From Bacteroidaceae bacterium (GTDB lineage Bacteria; Bacteroidota; Bacteroidia; Bacteroidales; Bacteroidaceae): a stretch of 64,000 bases of DNA. Of this stretch, positions 8,431 through 17,341 are shown piece by piece (position 1 is the stretch's first letter; every line of letters starts with the position of its first letter). The stretch is from NCBI GenBank assembly GCA_017619335.1, contig JAFZSP010000091.1:93454-157453 (forward strand), written 5' to 3'. The notes beneath the pieces are model-generated. The model ran no database searches. It was not told the origin of the DNA and worked only from the letters and a program-made list of their open reading frames with translations. A program made the position numbers and the translations under genes.

Positions 8431-10125
8431 TTACTTCACCAGCTCAGCAATCTGGGTGGCGAAGGCAGCAAATTCCAGATCCTTGGCAGCGCGCTGTGCG
8501 AGGGAAGCGTCCTGCTGAATGGCGCTCTGGAGGTTGCTGATGACTGCAGAGACATCATTCTGACGAGCACCTAAGACAGCCTTCAGATAGCTGGTGGTGG
8601 CGTCGGCATTCTCGATGCCTGCGAGGGTCATGGCAGCAGCAGCGTAGTCCTTGTTCAGGATCTGTGCGAGAGCGGCGCTGTTGCTGCGCACACCTGCGAA
8701 GTTGGCAGCAGCGGCTGCGTAGTTACCCTTGGCCAGGTTGATGTTGCCCAAGACTTCGTTGTAGGAGTCGGCACCTGCGCCACGGGAGAGAGCGGCCTCA
8801 GCCTCAGCCACCTTGCCTTCTGCCAATGCGAGCAGAGCCTGGTTGGTGGCCACCTCGGCACTCTTGCTGTCAAGGGCTTTTGCCTTCTGGAGGTAGGAAG
8901 CAGCGGACTGCTTGTCACCCTGCTGATAGGCCAGGCTGGCAAGGTTGTTCAGGGCGCGAGCGTCCTGGGGATAGAGCTGTGCAGCCTTCTCATACCATGC
9001 TTTCTTCTGAGCGGGATCAGCCTGGAGGTTGGCACCGTAGAGGATTTCGTCCAGACGGAGCTTGCTGGCATCATCCTGGAACTGCTGCTTGATCTGAGCA
9101 TCAGAACGCCCAATGACATCATAGTTGGCGATGAGGCGGGCACGACGCAACTCAGGCAGGATGCCCTTGGTGAGCTCTTCATAGACCACGCTCATGTTGC
9201 GGATCTGCTGCTCGCGCTCCTGGGGATCCTTGTACATGGAGAGCACGCGAAGGATGATATCCTTGTCCTGAATATTGCTCTCACTGACGAGCTGCTGGAA
9301 GCCTTCCCAGTCTTCAGCGGTGAAACGACGGTCCACATCGGCACGCAGACCTGTCTTCTTCAGCTGTTCGCCCACGTAGGCACTGGAGCTGTTCTGACGC
9401 TGCTCGGCCAATTTCTCATTGAAATCATAACGACCTTCGGGAGAAGCGTAGGCACTGACCTCAATGTTGGTGAGGCGGCGGCTTTCCTGATTGTCATTGA
9501 TTTCCTTGAGGATGTTCACGAAGTCCTTGATGCTGGTGGTGTTGAGCTCGCTGGCACGGACGTTGGCCTGGTTCACCAGATACTTGATCTGTGCTTCCTG
9601 CTTCTGTTTGATAATGCGCTGGAAACCATCGGCAGCAGTGGCGGGAGCGGCGGAACCCACGGTCTTGCTGAGCAGACCGCCAGTGGCCAGAACACCATAG
9701 CCCACCTTGAGGTCGGGCAAATCATAACGCTTGTTTCCCTTGCGGGCATCGAAGCGCAGATAGAGGTCACTCTGCTGAACGGCATCGCTGTAGGGGAAAG
9801 AAGCACGCATGGTGTAGGTGCCACCAACCTTATACTGAACGGTAGTGCCGTTGCCCTGAACGGCTTCACCCTGGAACGTGGTGGGTTCAGAGGTGAGTTC
9901 GCCGCCGTCATATTTCAGCACGGGCGTCACTTCCATCGTGACTTTTTTCTTCATGTACTTCTCAGGGAAGGTGGCGCTGATGGTGGCAGGCACTTCACTG
10001 CCCACGGCCTCGAGGGGAGTGGGAGTCACGTTTACATTGTCGGCAGTAAGCTGACCAAGTTTGCCGCAGGAAGCCAATGTGAGAACACTGGCAGCAGCGA
10101 GGGAGAGGATAACTGTTTTCTTCAT
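8431..10125 (-). CDS. OmpA-like / TPR outer-membrane lipoprotein
   Basis: The 564-residue protein starts MKKTVILSLAAASVLTLASC, a lipoprotein signal with the cysteine at residue 20. Residues ~215-260 resemble an OmpA peptidoglycan-binding core (IEVSAYASPEGRYDFNEKLAEQRQ). Residues ~370-460 are TPR-like (AWYEKAAQLYPQDARALNNLASLAYQ and similar helices), followed by Ala-rich helical repeats to the end. It probably anchors the outer membrane to peptidoglycan and carries protein-binding repeats. It has its own Bacteroidetes-type promoter upstream. Confidence 0.75.
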   Translation of the reverse strand: MKKTVILSLAAASVLTLASCGKLGQLTADNVNVTPTPLEAVGSEVPATISATFPEKYMKKKVTMEVTPVLKYDGGELTSEPTTFQGEAVQGNGTTVQYKVGGTYTMRASFPYSDAVQQSDLYLRFDARKGNKRYDLPDLKVGYGVLATGGLLSKTVGSAAPATAADGFQRIIKQKQEAQIKYLVNQANVRASELNTTSIKDFVNILKEINDNQESRRLTNIEVSAYASPEGRYDFNEKLAEQRQNSSSAYVGEQLKKTGLRADVDRRFTAEDWEGFQQLVSESNIQDKDIILRVLSMYKDPQEREQQIRNMSVVYEELTKGILPELRRARLIANYDVIGRSDAQIKQQFQDDASKLRLDEILYGANLQADPAQKKAWYEKAAQLYPQDARALNNLASLAYQQGDKQSAASYLQKAKALDSKSAEVATNQALLALAEGKVAEAEAALSRGAGADSYNEVLGNINLAKGNYAAAAANFAGVRSNSAALAQILNKDYAAAAMTLAGIENADATTSYLKAVLGARQNDVSAVISNLQSAIQQDASLAQRAAKDLEFAAFATQIAELVK

Positions 10126-10164
10126 TTCTTATAAATAATGTGTATGTTTTTTCAAAATCGGGCG

Positions 10165-10194
10165 CAAAGGTACAAAAAAGTTTCAAGTTTCAAG
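10165..10194 (-). promoter_or_regulatory. Promoter of the OmpA-like lipoprotein gene
   Basis: On the minus strand TACCTTTG (10165-10172) is preceded by CTTG (10191-10194) with an 18-nt spacer, close to the Bacteroidetes sigma-ABfr consensus. The gene starts 40 nt downstream. Confidence 0.65.
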
Positions 10195-10206
10195 TTCCAA
10201 GTTTGG
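10179..10206. repeat. Heptamer tract AGTTTCA x4
   Basis: Units AGTTTCA, AGTTTCA, AGTTCCA, AGTTTGG lie between xerD and the OmpA-like gene and overlap the -33 region of the latter's promoter. Confidence 0.8.
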
Positions 10207-10272
10207 AGTTTTTTTCGTTAAGGGTTAAGCGTTTAGTGTTTTTTGTGTTATACGTGACATGTTTAATGTTTT

Positions 10273-11238
10273 TTAGACGCTTTCCTGGTTACGTGGATGA
10301 TGTTGAAGAATTTCTTCACGCAGGAAATGACGATCCACATGCAGGTAGATTTCTGTGGTTCCAATGTCCTCGTGACCCAACATATCCTGAATGGCTCGAA
10401 GGTTGGCCCCACCTTCTAACAGGTGGGTGGCAAAGCTGTGACGGAAGGTATGTGGAGAGATGGTGGTGCGGATGCCTGTGGCCTCTGCCAATTGTTTGAC
10501 TATATGAAAAATGGTAATGCGGCTCAAGGCTGTCCCGCGACGAAAGGAGACAAAGACGGCGTCCTCGTTGCCAGGCTTAATGCTTACCTTCTCACGATCC
10601 AAGAACCATGCATTCAACTCGTCAATGGCACGATGGGAAATGGGCACCAAACGCTCCTTCTTCCCCTTGCCGTGAACACGAATAAATTCTTCGTCCAGAT
10701 ACAAGTCGGACAAGCGCAGGTTACACAGCTCACTCACTCGCAAGCCACAGGAGTACAGCGTCTCTATAATGGCACGGTCTCGCTGCCCTTCAGCTTTGGA
10801 GAGATCACAGGCTGCTATCAGGCTGTCTATTTCTTCTATGGTGAGTACATCTGGAAGGTGCTCTCCACGAGCAGGAGAGTCCAGCAGCTCTGTTGGGTCT
10901 GTTTCTATCTCCCGTTCCAATGACAAGAATTTATAGAACGAGCGCACGCCCGCGAGAATACGGGCCACAGAGCGCGGTGTGATCCCCACATCCATCAGCG
11001 TGGCCACAAAGGTCTGCAGCTGATCCACGGTGACATCACGGAAGCCTATACGTTCATCGGAAAAGTACTTCAGCAGTTTCCCCAAATCACGCTGATAGGC
11101 TGCAAGGGTATTATCAGAAAAAGAACGCTCGAGTCTCAAGTATTGATGATATCGGCGCAGCAGAGCGGGGGGAACCACAGCGTCGTTGGCGGTGGAGACT
11201 GTTGGCGTTGTGAGTTCCTTTTCTTGATTCACTTCCAT
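10273..11238 (-). CDS. xerD: Tyrosine site-specific recombinase XerD/XerC type
   Basis: The 321-residue protein has the SAM-like N-terminal core-binding domain and the catalytic domain of Xer recombinases: Arg in CGLRVSELCNL, Lys in HGKGKKERLVP, HTFRHSFATHLLEGGANL with the H-x-x-R pair, GHEDIGTTEIYLHV with the tyrosine. Length and composition fit the chromosome-dimer-resolving enzyme rather than an element integrase; XerC versus XerD cannot be settled by eye. A ~25-residue N-terminal tail precedes the usual start. Confidence 0.88.
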   Translation of the reverse strand: MEVNQEKELTTPTVSTANDAVVPPALLRRYHQYLRLERSFSDNTLAAYQRDLGKLLKYFSDERIGFRDVTVDQLQTFVATLMDVGITPRSVARILAGVRSFYKFLSLEREIETDPTELLDSPARGEHLPDVLTIEEIDSLIAACDLSKAEGQRDRAIIETLYSCGLRVSELCNLRLSDLYLDEEFIRVHGKGKKERLVPISHRAIDELNAWFLDREKVSIKPGNEDAVFVSFRRGTALSRITIFHIVKQLAEATGIRTTISPHTFRHSFATHLLEGGANLRAIQDMLGHEDIGTTEIYLHVDRHFLREEILQHHPRNQESV

Positions 11239-11262
11239 GATATAGCATCCTATTTCTTATGA

Positions 11263-11298
11263 ACTTGCCCGTGCCTCAGGAGTGGGACACGGGCAAGT
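11263..11298 (-). terminator. Hairpin after secDF (no U-tract)
   Basis: An 11-bp perfect stem, ACTTGCCCGTG with CACGGGCAAGT, encloses a 14-nt loop between the secDF stop and the xerD start. No T-run follows, so termination is only presumed. The ACTTGCC stem recurs at 23.8 and 46.3 kb. Confidence 0.5.
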
Positions 11299-11330
11299 GT
11301 TATTGTTGCCAATAAAAGGGATTGACAGTC

Positions 11331-14300
11331 TTACGCTTCACCCTCTTCTTTGATGCGGCGACCCATCACCAAATAAGCAGTGGGAGCTGCAATGAACATA
11401 GAGGTGCAGGTGCCGATGATCACACCCAGCATCATGGCGAATGCGAAGCTGCGGATGCTGGCACCGCCGAAGATGAAGATGAACAACAGCACGATGAGCG
11501 TGGAGACAGACGTGTTGATGGTACGCGTCAGAGTGGCGTTCAAGGACTGGTTGAACAGCAACTGCTTGTCACGCTTCGGATAGAGTCCCAGGTTCTCACG
11601 GATACGGTCGAAGACCACCACCTTGTCATTGATGGAGTAACCAATACAGGTCAACAGAGCGCCGATGAAGGTCTGGTCAATTTCCAGTGAGAAGGGCATC
11701 CAACCCCAGCAAGCGCTATAGACACCGAGAATGAAGACGGTATCCACTGCCAGCGCAGTGATGGCGCCCACAGAGAAGGCCACGTTGCGGAAGCGGACGA
11801 GGATGTAAATGAAGATGACAAAGAGTGCCAGAATGACGCTGATGATGGCACCACGGGTAATGTTCTCAGCAATGGAGGGACCCACCTTCTGTGAACTGAT
11901 GATGGAGCCACCGGCACGCTCGTCACGGTTGATGAAGTTCTCCACAGTGAGGTCGCTGCTGAGCTGACCGCCGTTCTTGAGGACATCAAACAACTTCTGT
12001 TCGATTTCGGAATCGATTTCAATGCCGTCTTCCTCAATGCGGTAGTTGGTACTGATGCGGACAGTCTTGCCCTCTGTTCCTAAAGCGATGACGCTGGTGT
12101 TGCTTTCTGGGAAGGCCTCTGCGAAGAGCGGGCGGATGCTCTCTGGTGAAACTTCTTTCTCAAAGAGCACCACAAAGTTACGACCTCCCGTGAAGTCGAT
12201 GGAGCGTGAGAAACCGCGAACGTACCAGCTGAGGATGCTCAACACGGCCACCGTGCCGAAGATGGCGAAGGAGGTCTTGTAGGTTCCCATGAAGTTGTAG
12301 CTGGTGTTCTGCAGGAACTTGCGGGAGAGAGGAGTGGTGAAGGTGAGATCCAGCCACTTGTCCTTGGCCATCAGGCTGTCGAACACTACGCGCGTAAGAT
12401 ATACAGCGGTGAAGAAGCTGATGACGATACCTATGATATATGTGGTGGCGAAGCCGCGGATGGGACCTGTACCGAAGTAGTAGAGGATGATACCCGTCAG
12501 GACGCTCGTCACATTGGAGTCGATAATAGCGCTGAAGGCGTTGCTGTAACCTGCCTGCATGGCCTGACGAACGGCCTTGCCTGCACGCATTTCTTCTTTA
12601 GTACGCTCAAAGATAAGCACATTAGCATCCACAGCCATACCCAAGGTCAGCACCATACCTGCGATACCGCTCATGGTCAGTGCAGCCTGGAAGCTGGTCA
12701 GAATACCGAGGGTGAAGAAGAGGTTGAAGAGCAGGGCACAGTTGGCGACCATACCAGGACGGAAGCCATACATGGCGACCATGTAAAGCATCAGGGCGAT
12801 GAAAGCGAGAATGATGGAGATGAAGCCCTGACGGATGGATTCCTGTCCGAGGGTAGGACCTACGATTTCCTCGCTGACGATGTTGGCAGGAGCGGGCATC
12901 TTACCGGACTTGAGCACATTGGCCAGGTCACGGGTGTCCTCAGCTGTGAAGTGTCCAGTAATCTGAGAGTTACCACCAGTAATCTCATTCTGCACATTAG
13001 GAGCGCTATAGACGAGGTTATCCAACACGATGGCAACGGGACGATGCACGTTGGCCTTGGTCAGAGCAGCCCAACGACGAGCACCTTCAACATTCATCTG
13101 CATGGAGACACAGGGACGGCTGTTCTGGTCATACTCGTCCTTGGCATCCGTGACGACATCACCTTCCAGGGGAGCACGACCGTTGCGCTCGGTCACCTTA
13201 ATAGCGTAGAGTTCAAAGACTTCCTCATTCTTGTCAATGCCCTTAACACCCCAGAGGAGCTTCATGTCATCGGGCAGCACGCTCTTGGCCTCCGGAGTCT
13301 GGAGCAGAGCATCGATGGCAGCCATATCACGCTTGTTGGCATAACCCACGACTGCACCATTATTCTGATTAAGTACTTGCAGGCGCGCGAGCAGGGGATG
13401 AGCCTTTAGAGCTTGCTCATTGGAAACGGGAGCTGCGGCCTCAGCCTTGTTGCTCTCGCCCTTTGCGATGGCTGCAAGGGCATCATCTGCAGAAGGAGCA
13501 GCAGTGGAATCGGGAGTCTCAGTGACTTCTGCGACCTCAGTAGCCTCAGTAGCTTCAGCAGCCTCACCCTCTTCAGCACCTTCCACACCAGCAGCAGCAA
13601 GCTTGCTGTCCAGAGAAACGAGGAATGGAGCAGCCTCAGTGGTGGTATAGGTCTCCCAGAATTCGAGGTTGGCAGAACCCTGGAGGAGTTTGCGGACGCG
13701 CTCAGGTTCCTTGATACCAGGCAGTTCCACCATAATACGACCTTCCTGTCCTTCCAGAGCCTGAATATTCGGCTGCACGACACCAAAGCGGTCGATACGA
13801 GTGCGGATGACGTTGAAGGAGTTGTCAATGGCAGCCTTCACCTCTTCGCGGAGCACGTTCTCCACTTCACGGTCAGTGCTCTTGGTGTTCACCTTACCAC
13901 GAAGCTGCTGTGTGGCAAAGAGTTCAGCGAGTGAACTATTGGGTGCCAGTGCCTTGTAGTCCTTGATAAATAGAGAAATAAAATCACCTTGGCCTTGCTT
14001 GGCCTCCTGGGTTGCCTGAGCGACAGCCTGGTTGAAGTTGGCATCTTCCTTGTGGTCGGCCAGTGCCTTAACCACGTCGGGGACAGACACTTCCAGGATG
14101 ACATTCATGCCACCCTTGAGGTCCAGACCCAGACCGATACCCATTTCACGACACTCTTTCAGAGACCAAACGCCGAAATAGACGGGTTCATTCAAGAGAG
14201 AATCGAGATAATGCTGTCCAGCAGCTTCGCCCTCGACGGCTGCAATCTTCTCGGCCTTACCCTCGTAGTGATTCACCACGACGGAGAAGCTCAGATAAAA

Positions 14301-14357
14301 GATGCAGACAAGGGCGAGCAGTACAGCGAAAACTTTTACGAAACCTTTGTTTTGCAT
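11331..14357 (-). CDS. secDF: SecDF fusion, protein translocase accessory subunit
   Basis: The 1008-residue protein fuses SecD (N-terminal membrane helix, LGLDLKGGMNVILEV, IDRFGVVQPNIQALEGQEGRIMVELPG, six-helix block) and SecF (SIDFTGGRNFVVLF, VGPSIAENITRGAIISVILAL, second six-helix block, VVFDRIRENL). It uses proton motive force to pull Sec substrates across the inner membrane. The fused form is usual in Bacteroidetes. An insert of ~60 residues rich in Ala/Glu/Thr (~245-305) lies in the periplasmic P1 region. Through Sec export it would feed the T9SS encoded elsewhere in the window. Confidence 0.95.
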   Translation of the reverse strand: MQNKGFVKVFAVLLALVCIFYLSFSVVVNHYEGKAEKIAAVEGEAAGQHYLDSLLNEPVYFGVWSLKECREMGIGLGLDLKGGMNVILEVSVPDVVKALADHKEDANFNQAVAQATQEAKQGQGDFISLFIKDYKALAPNSSLAELFATQQLRGKVNTKSTDREVENVLREEVKAAIDNSFNVIRTRIDRFGVVQPNIQALEGQEGRIMVELPGIKEPERVRKLLQGSANLEFWETYTTTEAAPFLVSLDSKLAAAGVEGAEEGEAAEATEATEVAEVTETPDSTAAPSADDALAAIAKGESNKAEAAAPVSNEQALKAHPLLARLQVLNQNNGAVVGYANKRDMAAIDALLQTPEAKSVLPDDMKLLWGVKGIDKNEEVFELYAIKVTERNGRAPLEGDVVTDAKDEYDQNSRPCVSMQMNVEGARRWAALTKANVHRPVAIVLDNLVYSAPNVQNEITGGNSQITGHFTAEDTRDLANVLKSGKMPAPANIVSEEIVGPTLGQESIRQGFISIILAFIALMLYMVAMYGFRPGMVANCALLFNLFFTLGILTSFQAALTMSGIAGMVLTLGMAVDANVLIFERTKEEMRAGKAVRQAMQAGYSNAFSAIIDSNVTSVLTGIILYYFGTGPIRGFATTYIIGIVISFFTAVYLTRVVFDSLMAKDKWLDLTFTTPLSRKFLQNTSYNFMGTYKTSFAIFGTVAVLSILSWYVRGFSRSIDFTGGRNFVVLFEKEVSPESIRPLFAEAFPESNTSVIALGTEGKTVRISTNYRIEEDGIEIDSEIEQKLFDVLKNGGQLSSDLTVENFINRDERAGGSIISSQKVGPSIAENITRGAIISVILALFVIFIYILVRFRNVAFSVGAITALAVDTVFILGVYSACWGWMPFSLEIDQTFIGALLTCIGYSINDKVVVFDRIRENLGLYPKRDKQLLFNQSLNATLTRTINTSVSTLIVLLFIFIFGGASIRSFAFAMMLGVIIGTCTSMFIAAPTAYLVMGRRIKEEGEA

Positions 14358-14448
14358 TGTTGTTTTTAGTTATTATTGTTTGTTATTATTTCTCTGTTTT
14401 GAGGGCTATTTTACAGCCTTTTTCTGGCAATTATCGCCAATGAGCGCG

Positions 14449-14456
14449 CAAAACTA
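14449..14456 (-). promoter_or_regulatory. -7 box of secDF
   Basis: TAGTTTTG on the minus strand, followed by CGCG, fits TAnnTTTG. No good TTTG box at the usual spacing was found. It lies 92 nt before the secDF start. Confidence 0.45.
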
Positions 14457-14530
14457 CAACTTTTTTTTCAAATACTCAGCGTCTTAGGCGAAATATTTGA
14501 CTTTTTGACCTCATTTTCGTGCGTTTTCCA

Positions 14531-15628
14531 CTATTTCCGCACCAATTTTGTGGAAATTGGGAAGTGATCTGAGGCCGAAATGGTCTTTTCAACCTTCGTC
14601 TGGCGGCTGCGCCAATGGTCACCACTGTAGAGGATGTGATCAATACGCACAGGGAAGCCTCTGTCATGGAAGGTAAATCCCACTCCGTTACCACTCTGTG
14701 TGAAGGCACTTTGCAAGTGACTGGTGAGCAGGCGAAGGGCATAGGAAACAGGGGTGTCGTTGAAATCTCCGCAAACGATGACAGGACGAGGCAACCAGTC
14801 TTCCACCATCTTGTGAATGGTATCGGCCTGTGCTGCACGCAGAGGAGCTGCTTCACATAGGAGATTAATCATAGGACCGAGTTCCTTGCGAAGGGTATCA
14901 CGGACTTCACGATGGTGAGCGCCCAAGGCATTCTTCTCGATGGCATCCCGATAACCGTCCTTAATGATTTCTGTAAGGTGGTTGCTCTCGAAATGATTGT
15001 TAATCAAAAGAATGGTATCACATCCATATTGCAAGTGAGCAAAGAAACCCCCGTTGGATCGTGTGGGGAAGGATAAGGAATCGGCATCCAAGATGGGCAG
15101 TCGGGAAAAGAGGACATTGCCTTTCTGCTCAAAGCACTGATAGCCCATTTCCTCCATTTTCTCGCGGACAGTGGAGAGATTGGCTCCGCCACCGCTGGAC
15201 TCCTGAAGGCAGATGATGTCCGCCTCGGAGAAATAGATGAAGTTAGCCACACTGTTATTGCCTGCTTCGTCACGAGCCGCCGAACCGCCAAAACTACGGG
15301 TGTTATAGGTAATGACGCGCAACGATGCTGTGGTGTCTGCAGCCTGCAGGAATGAAGGATTCACCGGACAGTAAGCACGAACAAAATTTAAACAGGCCGC
15401 CAATCCTACAAGGGGCAACCAGACCCTACTAATCTTGAAGATCACCCAAAAGACAATGAACGCCACATCCACGATGAGAAACAGTGGAAAGACCAGGGGC
15501 AAGAGACTCAAACGAGGATAGTCTGAGGGGTTGACGTATGTTGCCAAACAACAAAACCACAGCATGAGGATGGTGGCAATATTGACACCCGTACACAGCT
15601 GTACGGCAAGGGTCTTGATGATTTTCAT
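14531..15628 (-). CDS. Membrane-anchored endonuclease/exonuclease/phosphatase-family protein
   Basis: The 365-residue protein has about three N-terminal membrane helices (residues ~8-85), then an EEP-fold catalytic domain: RVITYNTRSFGG, DIICLQES with the metal-binding Glu, INNHFESNH, VCGDFNDTP, RIDHILYS and the terminal SDHFPI. The family contains DNases, sphingomyelinases and phosphoinositide phosphatases; the substrate here is unknown. It overlaps the upstream rhomboid gene by four bases, so the two are translationally coupled. Confidence 0.85.
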   Translation of the reverse strand: MKIIKTLAVQLCTGVNIATILMLWFCCLATYVNPSDYPRLSLLPLVFPLFLIVDVAFIVFWVIFKISRVWLPLVGLAACLNFVRAYCPVNPSFLQAADTTASLRVITYNTRSFGGSAARDEAGNNSVANFIYFSEADIICLQESSGGGANLSTVREKMEEMGYQCFEQKGNVLFSRLPILDADSLSFPTRSNGGFFAHLQYGCDTILLINNHFESNHLTEIIKDGYRDAIEKNALGAHHREVRDTLRKELGPMINLLCEAAPLRAAQADTIHKMVEDWLPRPVIVCGDFNDTPVSYALRLLTSHLQSAFTQSGNGVGFTFHDRGFPVRIDHILYSGDHWRSRQTKVEKTISASDHFPISTKLVRK

Positions 15629-16647
15629 CGTTGACTGGCTTCAAAGAGTTTGCGTTTCTCCTCGTCCGTGAGGCTGGCATAGCCACCTTCTTTGATTTTT
15701 GCAAGGATGGCATCCACCTCGGCCTCACGCTGCTGTTGCTGGCGGTGCCATTCCATATCATCGGCGTGTTTGCTGTGGCCGCCGCCCACCTGCGCTTTCA
15801 TCTTGGGCTTTCCACTAAACTTGGAAGAAAGGTTTTTCCACCACTGTTTGAATTGCGCTGTGAAGGAGGAACGCTGACGAGCAGAAGTGTTGGTGACGTC
15901 TTCATAACGCGTGAAATAGTTGTCATAGCCACCAAAGCCGCCATAGCCACCGCCTCCGCCAAAGAATCGTCCACTACCGCTGCCAAGATGATTGCGCCAG
16001 TACATGATAAGGGCAAAGCCGAAGAGCATACCACCCAAGTGTGCCATGTGGGCCACGCCGTCGCCACGATTGCCGAGGGCGCTCAGCAGTTCTATCACGG
16101 CGTAACCCATGACAAACCACTTGGCCTTGATGGGGAAGGGAAAAGGAATGATGAACATCCGCTCTTCTGGGAATGTCATGCCGAAGCTGAGCAAAACGCC
16201 ATACACAGCTCCCGAGGCTCCCACAGTGGTCCAGCGATTCAGGAAATCCTCCATCGCCATCGTCACCCCGCCGCCGACGTTCACGCGGTCATAGGAGGCC
16301 AGGCCGTCATAAACGTATTCCAGATACTGCACTCCTTCCTGTGCCAGTCCTGCACCCAGTCCGCAGACGACATAATAGAAGAGGAAACGTTGTGAGCCCA
16401 TCACCTGTTCCATGATTCGGCCAAACATCCAGACGGCAAACATATTAAAAAAGATGTGTTCCAGACCACCATGAACAAACATATAGGTGAACAGCTGGTA
16501 GAGTCTGAAATCAGAAGCCATAAAGTAGTGCAGCCCCAGCAGATCATCAAAATCGATGCCGTAACGGGTGGCTACAACCTTGGCCAAATACATCAACAGG
16601 TTAATGATGATGATATTTTTTGTGACAGGAGGCATATTGAAGCTCAT
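15625..16647 (-). CDS. Rhomboid-family intramembrane serine protease
   Basis: The 340-residue protein has six or more membrane helices with the catalytic serine in GASGAVYG (~S146) and the histidine in HMAHLGG (~H203). It also has the NxxF/HxxxN-like element HGGLEHIFFNMFAVW in the helix 2 region. After the membrane core comes a Gly-rich loop (GGGGGYGGFGGYDNY) and a charged ~100-residue cytoplasmic tail ending in a predicted helix (EAEVDAILAKIKEGGYASLTDEEKRKLFEAS), common in Bacteroidetes homologues. It is the first gene of the pair with the EEP-fold protein. Confidence 0.9.
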   Translation of the reverse strand: MSFNMPPVTKNIIIINLLMYLAKVVATRYGIDFDDLLGLHYFMASDFRLYQLFTYMFVHGGLEHIFFNMFAVWMFGRIMEQVMGSQRFLFYYVVCGLGAGLAQEGVQYLEYVYDGLASYDRVNVGGGVTMAMEDFLNRWTTVGASGAVYGVLLSFGMTFPEERMFIIPFPFPIKAKWFVMGYAVIELLSALGNRGDGVAHMAHLGGMLFGFALIMYWRNHLGSGSGRFFGGGGGYGGFGGYDNYFTRYEDVTNTSARQRSSFTAQFKQWWKNLSSKFSGKPKMKAQVGGGHSKHADDMEWHRQQQQREAEVDAILAKIKEGGYASLTDEEKRKLFEASQR

Positions 16648-16676
16648 AAATGCGCACTTTTATTGATTTGTGGCCG

Positions 16677-16684
16677 CAAAAGTA
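16677..16684 (-). promoter_or_regulatory. -7 box of the rhomboid operon
   Basis: TACTTTTG followed by CGGCC on the minus strand matches TAnnTTTG. It lies 30 nt before the rhomboid start. The -33 region is not clear. Confidence 0.5.
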
Positions 16685-16756
16685 GGCATTTTCATTGGCA
16701 AAACAGCCGAAAAGCGTCTAAAATTAAGTGAAAACGCATGTTTTTTGCAAAAAAAC

Positions 16757-16787
16757 TTTGTTGGCATTACATCTTTGCTTACATTTG
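16757..16787 (+). promoter_or_regulatory. Promoter of the HU gene
   Basis: TTTG (16757-16760), 19 nt, TACATTTG (16780-16787): a full Bacteroidetes consensus. It leaves a ~70-nt leader before the HU start. Confidence 0.7.
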
Positions 16788-16866
16788 TGGCAAGAAAAGT
16801 CATAAAAAGGAAGTTTTTAACCCCAAATAAACTGTTTTAATCTCAAACCTTTTAAAATTTGTGAGT

Positions 16867-17139
16867 ATGAACAAGACTGAATTGACAAAAGCTATTGCCG
16901 CTCAGGCAGGTCTGACTCAAGTTGATGCCAAGAAGGCACTCGACGCAACCATCGCAGCTATCACCAAAGCCCTCAAGGATGGTGACAAGGTCGCTCTCAT
17001 CGGTTTCGGCACATTCGCCGTCAGCGAGCGTCCCGCACGCCAGGGTATCAACCCCCAGACCAAGGCTGTCATCAAGATTGCCGCCAAGAAGCAGGCCAAG
17101 TTCAAGGCTGGTGCAGAACTCGAAGCTGCCATCCAGTAA
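16867..17139 (+). CDS. HU-family nucleoid protein
   Basis: From ATG 16867 the product is 90 residues, the exact usual HU length (MNKTELTKAIAAQAGLTQVDAKKAL...). GFGTFAVSERPARQGINPQT carries the arm with the DNA-intercalating proline. A GTG six bases upstream is possible but would add two residues not seen in the family. HU compacts and bends DNA. It is monocistronic, with its own promoter and a strong terminator. Confidence 0.95.
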   Translation: MNKTELTKAIAAQAGLTQVDAKKALDATIAAITKALKDGDKVALIGFGTFAVSERPARQGINPQTKAVIKIAAKKQAKFKAGAELEAAIQ

Positions 17140-17162
17140 TCGCGAACAAGACAAACATTCGA

Positions 17163-17194
17163 GACGCCACCTGACAACAGGCGGCGTCTTTTTT
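17163..17194 (+). terminator. Intrinsic terminator of the HU gene
   Basis: The stem GACGCC-A-CCTG / CAGG-C-GGCGTC with loop ACAA is followed by six T. Confidence 0.9.
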
Positions 17195-17264
17195 GTGCCT
17201 GATGGGAGAAAACAACCACTTGGGATTTGTAAAAACGTTAAACTTTAAATCTCAAACTCAAAAA

Positions 17265-17292
17265 ACTCTCAACTCTCAACCCTAATCTCTCA
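17265..17292. repeat. Heptamer tract ACTCTCA upstream of argS
   Basis: Four units (ACTCTCA, ACTCTCA, ACCCTAA, TCTCTCA) end just before the argS -7 box. More degenerate 7-nt spaced units continue upstream to ~17230. Confidence 0.75.
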
Positions 17293-17301
17293 ACTTTTTC
17301 G

Positions 17302-17309
17302 TAACTTTG
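17302..17309 (+). promoter_or_regulatory. -7 box of argS
   Basis: TAACTTTG followed by CGCCC is an excellent TAnnTTTG. The upstream -33 position is occupied by the heptamer tract and holds no TTTG. argS starts 32 nt downstream. Confidence 0.6.
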
Positions 17310-17341
17310 CGCCCGAATTTCACTATATATATAAATAAGGT

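Noticed and set aside
10273..11238. The tyrosine recombinase as integrase of a mobile element
   Set aside because: It is embedded in housekeeping genes, has the XerC/D length and motifs, and no attachment repeats or cargo genes lie beside it.
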